From Acidobacteriaceae bacterium (GTDB lineage: Bacteria > Acidobacteriota > Terriglobia > Bryobacterales > Bryobacteraceae), in the NCBI GenBank assembly GCA_019239585.1, contig JAFAZU010000675.1, positions 1-7,631 of the forward strand: a stretch of 7,631 nt of DNA, given 5' to 3'. Of the stretch, positions 1 to 4,290 are shown piece after piece. The notes beneath the pieces were generated by a model. The model had not been told where the DNA came from. It did no database searches and saw only the letters and a list, made by a program, of their open reading frames with translations. The number at the start of each line of letters is the position of its first letter. Within the stretch, counting starts at the first letter, position 1. The translations under genes were made by a program, and so were the position numbers.

Positions 1-5
1 ACTGA

Positions 6-40
6 GGCTTCCTGACGAGAAGCCACTCTGAGGCTTTTCG
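6..40 (+). repeat. Overlapping inverted repeats (two mutually exclusive hairpins)
   Basis: CTGAGGCTT occurs twice, at 2-10 and 28-36. The GAAGCC between them (19-24) can pair with either copy. The upstream option is GGCTTC (6-11) with GAAGCC (19-24), 6 base pairs and a 7-base loop. The downstream option is 16-24 with 32-40, 9 base pairs including one G-U, and a 7-base loop (25-31). No clear T-run follows position 40, so this is not a standard intrinsic terminator. It may mark the end of a gene lying before the window, or a leader structure. The left context is missing, so its role cannot be settled. Confidence 0.4.
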
Positions 41-146
41 CTATTCGGTTGATTCCCTGCGTAGGCATCTCGCCCACGCACGTCAATATCAACGTCGTGC
101 AGCTCATGCCGGTGGCGCAATTTCCGGACCCACTCACAAATAAGGA

Positions 147-175
147 TTGCCCAGATGGACGGGAAGGCGTAGAAT
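147..175 (+). promoter_or_regulatory. Possible sigma70-type promoter for the SnoaL-like gene
   Basis: TTGCCC (147-152) and TAGAAT (170-175) are separated by exactly 17 bases and match the consensus boxes at 4/6 and 5/6. Transcription would start near 182, leaving only about 11 bases before the ATG at 193, so the ribosome binding site GGAG (183-186) would lie at the very 5' end of the message. That short leader is unusual and keeps confidence low. The gene may instead be read from a promoter further left. Confidence 0.3.
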
Positions 176-192
176 CTACGCTGGAGCTTGTT

Positions 193-642
193 ATGCCGGA
201 AAATATGCAGAAAATTGTTGATCTCTTGACTGAGCTTTGGAATACAGGTAAGCCCGAGCTGGCTATGCAGCTGTACAGCGACCAAGCAGAGCGAACTGAT
301 CCAAACCAACTGGATCCCGCTCGCGGTGCGCAGCAGATTGCAAACTATGTTGCCCAAGTGCATACCGGATTCCCTGATTTCAAACTCGAAATCAAGCAGA
401 GAATCAGCGAAGGGGATCAAATTGTCACAGAGTGGACCTGCACTGGGACACATCGCGGCGAGTTCCAAGGTATTCCTCCTACGGGCAGACGGGTCGAGAT
501 AACCGGAATGACATTAGGTCGGATCAAAGGCAGCCAGATAGTGGAAGAGCGAGTCTACTTTGACCGGCTTGCCATGCTGCAACAACTCGGAGTTGTCTCG
601 GGTACAGAGCAAAGCGAGGCAAAGACCGCAGCGCGGTATTAA
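193..642 (+). CDS. SnoaL-like / ester cyclase family protein
   Basis: A 149-residue protein with the look of the NTF2-like SnoaL/ester cyclase superfamily: an N-terminal helical part (1-57), then the typical run 'HTGFPDF' (57-63), 'EGDQIVTEWTCTGTH' (73-87), 'GEFQGIPPTGR' (89-99) and a closing 'I..GQIVEER.YFD...ML.QLG'-like strand-helix (110-133). Members are small alpha+beta cones with a hydrophobic pocket. Some cyclise polyketides, but most are uncharacterised. No polyketide genes lie nearby, so a cyclase reaction should not be assumed. The frame stays open back to a TTG at 49, but the ATG at 193 is preferred: GGAG sits 6 bases upstream (183-186), and residues encoded before 193 do not resemble the family. 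The stop interlocks with that of the convergent CopG gene (TTAA, 639-642). Family call is fairly secure; substrate unknown. Confidence 0.85.
   Translation: MPENMQKIVDLLTELWNTGKPELAMQLYSDQAERTDPNQLDPARGAQQIANYVAQVHTGFPDFKLEIKQRISEGDQIVTEWTCTGTHRGEFQGIPPTGRRVEITGMTLGRIKGSQIVEERVYFDRLAMLQQLGVVSGTEQSEAKTAARY
625..637 (-). terminator. Weak hairpin just after the CopG stop codon
   Basis: Directly downstream of the minus-strand CopG stop (641-639) lies a 5-base-pair stem, ACCGC and GCGGT around a 3-base loop, followed on that strand by CTTTG. This resembles a very weak intrinsic terminator and is also coding sequence of the SnoaL-like gene. The stem is short and the T-run brief, so it may be chance. 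Confidence 0.2.
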
Positions 643-917
643 ATGCGCCGGCGTTCCTGCTCCAGCCGTTCTGCCAGGAACACCTTTAAGAGCAATTGGT
701 AAGATACGTCGCGCTTATTCGCTAGTATCTTGAGGTCCGCAATCATCGACGCTGGCAAACGCAGCGAAATAGTCCGAAGCGTTGGTTTCAGATTTGGAAG
801 TTTGTATCTCTGTGCGGTACACCAATTAATAAATCTGGTCGAATCGTGCGTGGCCCAGAACTTGCGTTCCTCTTCTTCCGACCGGAACTCAGGGATTTGC
901 TTTTTCGTGCTGGTCAT
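639..917 (-). CDS. CopG family antitoxin (BrnA-type partner), apparently orphan
   Basis: A 92-residue protein typical of CopG-family type II antitoxins that pair with BrnT-like toxins. The N-terminus 'IPEFRSEEEERKFWATHDST' (8-27) is the family hallmark. The middle 'LRLPASMIADLKILANKRDV' (52-71) is the ribbon-helix-helix DNA-binding segment, and the C-terminus (72-92) is a charged helix. Such antitoxins neutralise the toxin and repress their own operon. The ATG at 917 lies inside the last codons of the AraC gene, with 29 bases of overlap and a +1 frame relation, so translation is probably coupled. The Shine-Dalgarno match just upstream (AAAGAG) is weak, but AGGAG lies about 30 bases upstream. 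In this family the toxin gene normally sits directly upstream, and here that place is taken by the AraC gene. No toxin is seen on either side. Family call secure; function without toxin unknown. Confidence 0.88.
   Translation of the reverse strand: MTSTKKQIPEFRSEEEERKFWATHDSTRFINWCTAQRYKLPNLKPTLRTISLRLPASMIADLKILANKRDVSYQLLLKVFLAERLEQERRRI
653..681 (+). terminator. Stem-loop after the SnoaL-like stop, inside the CopG 3' end
   Basis: GTTCCTG (653-659) and CAGGAAC (675-681) form a perfect 7-base-pair stem with a 15-base loop, beginning 11 bases after the plus-strand stop codon. The sequence after it, ACCTTTAAG, has only three T residues. It could serve as a 3'-end structure or poor terminator for the plus-strand transcript. 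It is also CopG coding sequence, and a 7-base stem with a long loop can arise by chance. Confidence 0.25.
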
Positions 918-945
918 AAATTTCTTGCTCTTTACGTTTTATATC
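889..945 (-). pseudogene. Possible remnant of a BrnT toxin 3' end, fused to the AraC frame
   Basis: The final 18 residues of the AraC reading frame include 'KRKEQEIYDQ' (319-328), which resembles the usual BrnT ending of the type 'SARKATRKE...Y', as recalled from the family and not searched. The stretch stops just inside the start of a CopG antitoxin, as brnT-brnA pairs commonly do. Upstream of about 945 no frame continues a BrnT-like sequence, so only the tail would remain. The DNA at about 895-945 is visibly richer in A and T than the surrounding regulator gene. The match is short and could be coincidence. Confidence 0.35.
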
Positions 946-1893
946 TCCTAGCTTCCGGCCTTTCCCGCTCCCTCGCTCCAGGGATGGAGGACGCTTCTCC
1001 AGATCGGTCTTGGCGGTTGAGTCCGGCAAACAACCATGCTGTAAAAAATAGCGTCGGAATTCCTTAGGTGTCATGTGCCGGGCGCTTCGGAACCGGCGGT
1101 TGAAGTTCGCCAGGTTAGAAAATCCGGAGTCCAGGGCGACTACGCTGATAGGAAGGTCTGTCTGGGCTAATAGCATACAAGCACGACCGATGCGAAGGCG
1201 GCCCAGGTAGTCGGTGACGCTCTCTCCGACATGGCGCAGAAAAAACCGGTGCAATGACCGCTCCGAGAGGTTACCGACCGTACACAAGTCCTGGACCCGA
1301 ACCGGTTGGCAAAAACGCTTGTGCAGCAGATCCAAAATCCGGCTGAGTTGCACCGGTTCATCGCGATCCAAGGGTCGTGACGCGATCTGTGACGTAGCCA
1401 GCGGAGACGCTTCGGCATCGGCTAAATCGATGAATGTTTGCAAGGCTGCCTGAAGGCGGAGTTGCGGTGAGTCAGCAAGCAATTCCGGCAGGCGCAATTC
1501 CATCTTCTCACCCGCATTTGAAGTAAAGCTCAACCCCGCTGAAGCCTGGTTCAGTAACCGGCGTACGGCTGAAAACTCCGGGCAGAGATCCGCTAAACGG
1601 AGGGCCCAATCCCTGGAAAACCAGACTACGATGGCGGTGTGCGCGCTCTGGGCATCAATGGCGCTGGTTGATGCCCACGTATGCGGCATATCGGGCGGCA
1701 CGAGCACTAAGTCGCGGGATTCGTACTCCGCGATATGGTCTCCCACAAAGCGCCACCCACGGCTGTTCAGCGTCAAGGTCAGTTCATATTCAGGATGATG
1801 ATGCCATTCAAAGGGAATCTCCAGCACTTGCCGGTGATAAACGCGAAGCGAGCAGCCCTCCGGGAAAGTGACTCGTTCATATTGGGGCTTCAT
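889..1893 (-). CDS. AraC-family transcriptional regulator with cupin sensor domain
   Basis: A 334-residue one-component regulator. Residues 1-90 form an AraC-type cupin, with the 'HHHPEYELTL' strand (31-40), a 'GDHIAEY' turn (51-57) and 'LVLVPPDMPHTW' (62-73). Residues 185-283 form the double helix-turn-helix: the first helix pair is around 'VQDLCTVGNLSERSLHRFF', the second runs through 'ISVVALDSGFSNLANFNRRF' and closes with 'MTPKEFRRYF'. The cupin presumably senses a small molecule, and the C-terminus binds DNA. The start is well set: ATG at 1893 with AAGGAGGA (1902-1909) 8 bases upstream. The gene is divergent from the DUF1479 oxygenase, its most likely target, and overlaps the CopG gene downstream. 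Residues 284-334 are a charged extension beyond the normal AraC end, and its last part resembles a BrnT toxin tail. Family secure; ligand and regulon inferred. Confidence 0.92.
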   Translation of the reverse strand: MKPQYERVTFPEGCSLRVYHRQVLEIPFEWHHHPEYELTLTLNSRGWRFVGDHIAEYESRDLVLVPPDMPHTWASTSAIDAQSAHTAIVVWFSRDWALRLADLCPEFSAVRRLLNQASAGLSFTSNAGEKMELRLPELLADSPQLRLQAALQTFIDLADAEASPLATSQIASRPLDRDEPVQLSRILDLLHKRFCQPVRVQDLCTVGNLSERSLHRFFLRHVGESVTDYLGRLRIGRACMLLAQTDLPISVVALDSGFSNLANFNRRFRSARHMTPKEFRRYFLQHGCLPDSTAKTDLEKRPPSLERGSGKGRKLGDIKRKEQEIYDQHEKANP

Positions 1894-2021
1894 CTTCCTG
1901 CTCCTCCTTTCCGGACACCATCACCGGAATATTTGTCCGAATTGTACCGATAATTGACTTATAGGCATAATTCGCGGCGTTCGCGTGTCCTTATACTCAT
2001 TCTCAGAAGGAGCAAGGAACA
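1894..2021. promoter_or_regulatory. Divergent regulatory region between the AraC regulator and DUF1479 gene
   Basis: On the plus strand TATACT (1992-1997) is a good -10 box, about 25 bases before the ATG at 2022. The position 17 bases upstream of it (AATTCG, 1969-1974) is not a usable -35, a pattern common at activator-dependent promoters. AAGGAG (2007-2012) is the plus-strand ribosome binding site. On the minus strand TACAAT (1946-1941) is a possible -10 for the regulator, also without a good -35, and AAGGAGGA (1909-1902) is its ribosome binding site. Candidate operator elements are the inverted repeat CGGACA (1912-1917) / TGTCCG (1934-1939) and the near-repeat TTGTCCGA (1933-1940) / TTGTACCGA (1942-1950). 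The ribosome sites are firm; the promoter and operator calls are by eye. Confidence 0.5.
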
Positions 2022-3275
2022 ATGTCGTTCGTCATCGAAAACCTACCCGAGACAACCCGAAACATCAAGAAAGAGCTGCAAAAGGCCCTACCCAACTATG
2101 CCGAGGCCTTTCGTGAAGTAGAAGCGGAAATGCGCCGTAAAGTGGACACGCTCGTCAAGGAGCGTGAGGAAGGTCGTCCGGTTGTCCCGATTCTCCAATA
2201 CTCCGACATCGCTGCCGGAACCGTCTCTCCCGAGTTAGTGGAGCAGGTAAAAGCTCGCGGCGCATGCGTTGTTCGAAGCGCGTTCGATCCGGCGCAAGCT
2301 CGTACCTGGGATGCGGAAATCGCGGATTACGTCGAGGATAACAGGTTGGATGAAAAGCTTGCCAATGCCGCTGAGGATAAGTATTTCGGCACGCTGGCTG
2401 CCGCGAAGCCCCAGATTTATGGCATTTACTGGTCCCGGCCGCAAGTGCAGGCGCGGCAATCGGAATCGCTGACGCGCGTGCGCGTGTTCCTGAACCGGTT
2501 ATGGAAGGCCGAAAGCGAAGGTCGCCTTCATTTTGATCCTGAGCAGGTGCCGGTCTATGCGGATCGCATCCGGCGTCGTCCTCCCGGTTCCAGTTCACTC
2601 GGGCTTTCGCCTCACGTGGACGGCGGCTCGGTCGAGCGCTGGCTGGACGGAAACTTCCGCCAAGTGTATCGCCATGTCTTCCGGGGAAACTGGCGCGACT
2701 ATGATCCGTTCGATGCCGCTTGGCGTCCCGAAGTGCGTGAGGTGCCTTCACCCGCCGTTTGCTCGATGTTCCGCACCTTTCAAGGCTGGACGGCGCTGAC
2801 GCAACAGGGACAGGGCGACGGCACGCTGCAACTGATTCCTATCGCTAACTCGATGGTATATGTGCTGCTCCGCGCTTTGCAGGACGATGTTCCCGAAGAC
2901 GAGCTATGCGGAGCAAAACCGGGACGTGCTTTATCGATCCAGCCGGAGTGGCACGGACTGTTGCTGGAGGGACTCACCTCCATCCCGCTGATGCAACCCG
3001 GCGACGTAGTGTTCTGGCACAGCGACGTGGTTCATGCCGTAGAAAACGAACATTGGGGGCAGGGCTATAGCAATGTTATGTACATCGCTGCCATTCCTGG
3101 GTGCGCCAAGAATACGGCTTACCTGGCAAAGCAAGCGCCTGCGTTTCTTGCAGGCAAGACTCCGCCCGATTTTGCGCCGGATGATTTCGAAGTCGATTTT
3201 CGCGGACGCGCCACCGAAGCCGATCTGACTCCACTAGGACGGAGTCAAATGGGGCTTCGGCCACGGAATGTCTAA
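2022..3275 (+). CDS. DUF1479 / YbiU family putative Fe(II)-dependent oxygenase
   Basis: A 417-residue protein matching the YbiU (DUF1479) family along its whole length, close to the usual length. Family landmarks are 'LSPHVDGGSVERW' (195-207), 'RQVYRHVFRGNW' (213-224), 'FRTFQGWTAL' (250-259), 'DDVPEDELCG' (288-297) and 'GDVVFWHSDVVHAVE' (327-341). Members are predicted to have the double-stranded beta-helix of 2-oxoglutarate/iron oxygenases. The likely metal ligands are H198 and D200 (H-x-D) and the distal H338, with H333 an alternative. No arginine follows H338 for more than 50 residues, so the usual 2-oxoglutarate contact is not evident. There is no signal peptide, so it is cytoplasmic. The ATG at 2022 has AAGGAG 9 bases upstream. 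The gene is divergent from the AraC regulator, which probably controls it, and its stop overlaps that of the VWA gene. Family secure; the substrate is not known to me. Confidence 0.9.
   Translation: MSFVIENLPETTRNIKKELQKALPNYAEAFREVEAEMRRKVDTLVKEREEGRPVVPILQYSDIAAGTVSPELVEQVKARGACVVRSAFDPAQARTWDAEIADYVEDNRLDEKLANAAEDKYFGTLAAAKPQIYGIYWSRPQVQARQSESLTRVRVFLNRLWKAESEGRLHFDPEQVPVYADRIRRRPPGSSSLGLSPHVDGGSVERWLDGNFRQVYRHVFRGNWRDYDPFDAAWRPEVREVPSPAVCSMFRTFQGWTALTQQGQGDGTLQLIPIANSMVYVLLRALQDDVPEDELCGAKPGRALSIQPEWHGLLLEGLTSIPLMQPGDVVFWHSDVVHAVENEHWGQGYSNVMYIAAIPGCAKNTAYLAKQAPAFLAGKTPPDFAPDDFEVDFRGRATEADLTPLGRSQMGLRPRNV
3214..3260. terminator. Two-part stem-loop at the convergent end of the DUF1479 and VWA genes
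   Basis: The outer arms CCGAAGCC (3214-3221) and GGCTTCGG (3253-3260) pair perfectly over 8 bases. Inside them TGACTCC (3226-3232) and GGAGTCA (3241-3247) pair over 7 bases around an 8-base loop. The parts are separated by an internal loop of 4 and 5 bases. In the minus direction the structure begins 12 bases after the VWA stop codon, so it lies in that transcript's 3' untranslated region while still coding for the DUF1479 C-terminus. No T-run follows on either strand, so it may protect a 3' end or pause polymerase and is not a classical terminator. Confidence 0.45.
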
Positions 3276-4279
3276 ATCCCGCGCTGCGGACGGTAGCCGG
3301 GACGCGCCCGTACCTTGTATTTCTTCACTGCTTCGGAAGTCAGTTCGACCCTGATTCTTCGGAAACCTTCATTCGGATTGGGCTGCGGATAATAGGTTAC
3401 GGTATAGCTGTTGCCTAGATCTTCCCGGATGGATTCAAATGCCTCCACCTGCTTTTGCCAGGTCTTCGCAAAGTAGCTTTTGCCTCCAGTATTGTTCGAA
3501 ATCCGTTTGAAAATGTTGCTGGAAATAGGATCTTTGGTTACTTCACTTGTGGAGATCACGTAAATGGGAATACCCTCATCTTCAGCCACAGCGCGCACAT
3601 CATCGGGGGCAACCATGCTGGCGTTGTCAGGTCCATTGGAGAAAACGATGACCACTTTGCGGCCCGGCACCTTAGCGGCATCCCGCAGTGTGAGAAGAAG
3701 GCAATTGTAAAGGGCAGAATCGTCGCCGGCGACCGCCTTGCGAAGACCGGCAATTGCCGTCGTGCGATCCCGGTTCAGCGGCACGGCCCGGTTCAGGTTC
3801 CGACTGTAGGTATAAACCGCAATGGAATCCGCACGGTCCAGGCCGCGAATAAAGTCAGCAATTGCATCGGATGCGTACACAAAGCCCCGATACATGTAAT
3901 TACTGGTATCGAACAGCACAAAAACGTTTGTGCCCGTAGCGTTTGAGCGCAGGTCTACGACGCCCGAACCGTTGTCCCCCGCCGATGATCCCGTCGTGCG
4001 TAAGGGTCTTGTTTCACCATTGTCGAGAACTTGCAGCGGAGCGCGGTTGCCCTCGGTAAAGGTCGCCATTTTTTGGCGGATGTCGTCCTCGTAAATCACT
4101 AAGTCACTGGGTTTCAGACCATTGACGTATTTACCTTTATTGTCGGTGACCGCGAAACTAAGCACCACCAGTTCTACCTTGACGCGGAAGGTGGATTGAT
4201 CCTGCGCGTAAAGCCACAAGCCTGCTGCCGTCGCGCTCAGGATTGCTGTAACACTGATATTACGTAAGATTTTATTCAC
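3272..4279 (-). CDS. Exported VWFA-related acidobacterial domain protein with degenerate metal site
   Basis: A 335-residue protein. Residues 1-25 are a signal peptide (K4, R6, hydrophobic core 8-24, cleavage near 'LYA-QDQ'). Residues 30-75 carry the conserved lead-in 'VELVVLSFAVTDNKGKYVNG' ... 'YEDDIRQKMATF' of the acidobacterial VWFA-related family. Residues 117-290 are the VWA fold. The metal-site motif reads D124-T-S-N-Y128 instead of D-x-S-x-S, and the later S-D-G is S214-N-G, so metal binding may be weakened or lost. Residues 290-331 are a C-terminal beta segment ending 'KVRARPGYR'. The start is GTG at 4279, with AGGGAAG (4286-4292) 6 bases upstream, part of which is the stop codon of the preceding gene. 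The 11-base gap implies translational coupling with the 1112-residue protein. The role is probably protein-protein interaction outside the cytoplasm; the partner is unknown. Confidence 0.88.
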   Translation of the reverse strand: MNKILRNISVTAILSATAAGLWLYAQDQSTFRVKVELVVLSFAVTDNKGKYVNGLKPSDLVIYEDDIRQKMATFTEGNRAPLQVLDNGETRPLRTTGSSAGDNGSGVVDLRSNATGTNVFVLFDTSNYMYRGFVYASDAIADFIRGLDRADSIAVYTYSRNLNRAVPLNRDRTTAIAGLRKAVAGDDSALYNCLLLTLRDAAKVPGRKVVIVFSNGPDNASMVAPDDVRAVAEDEGIPIYVISTSEVTKDPISSNIFKRISNNTGGKSYFAKTWQKQVEAFESIREDLGNSYTVTYYPQPNPNEGFRRIRVELTSEAVKKYKVRARPGYRPQRGI

Positions 4280-4290
4280 TTAGTTCTTCC

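Noticed and set aside
1..190. Minus-strand frame open to the left edge, with an ATG reading M-S-C-T-T-L
   Set aside because: Only a short stretch is visible, with no recognisable domain and no convincing ribosome site, so a gene cannot be supported.
49..192. N-terminal extension of the SnoaL-like protein from a TTG at 49
   Set aside because: The extra 48 residues do not look like the family, and the ATG at 193 has a well-spaced GGAG. The extension is probably untranslated.
938..943. TATAAA (minus strand) as an internal promoter for the CopG gene
   Set aside because: No -35-like sequence lies at the right distance (GGGAAA is found there), and the region is simply AT-rich.
1954..1959. TTGACT as a -35 box for the DUF1479 promoter
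   Set aside because: It lies 32 bases before the TATACT box, far outside the 15-19 base range, and no -10-like sequence occurs 16-18 bases after it.
2155..2751. Minus-strand open frame of 198 codons inside the DUF1479 gene
   Set aside because: Its product is compositionally odd (rich in R, P, A and H) with no family features, and it lies fully opposite a well-matched conserved gene. It is a shadow frame.
3137..3155. Six-base-pair hairpin GCCTGC / GCAGGC in the DUF1479 gene
   Set aside because: A short stem at chance level, well inside the coding region and not placed at a gene boundary.
3455..3946. Plus-strand open frame of 163 codons opposite the VWA gene
   Set aside because: No domain is recognisable, and the opposite strand encodes a clear VWA fold. 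It is a shadow frame.
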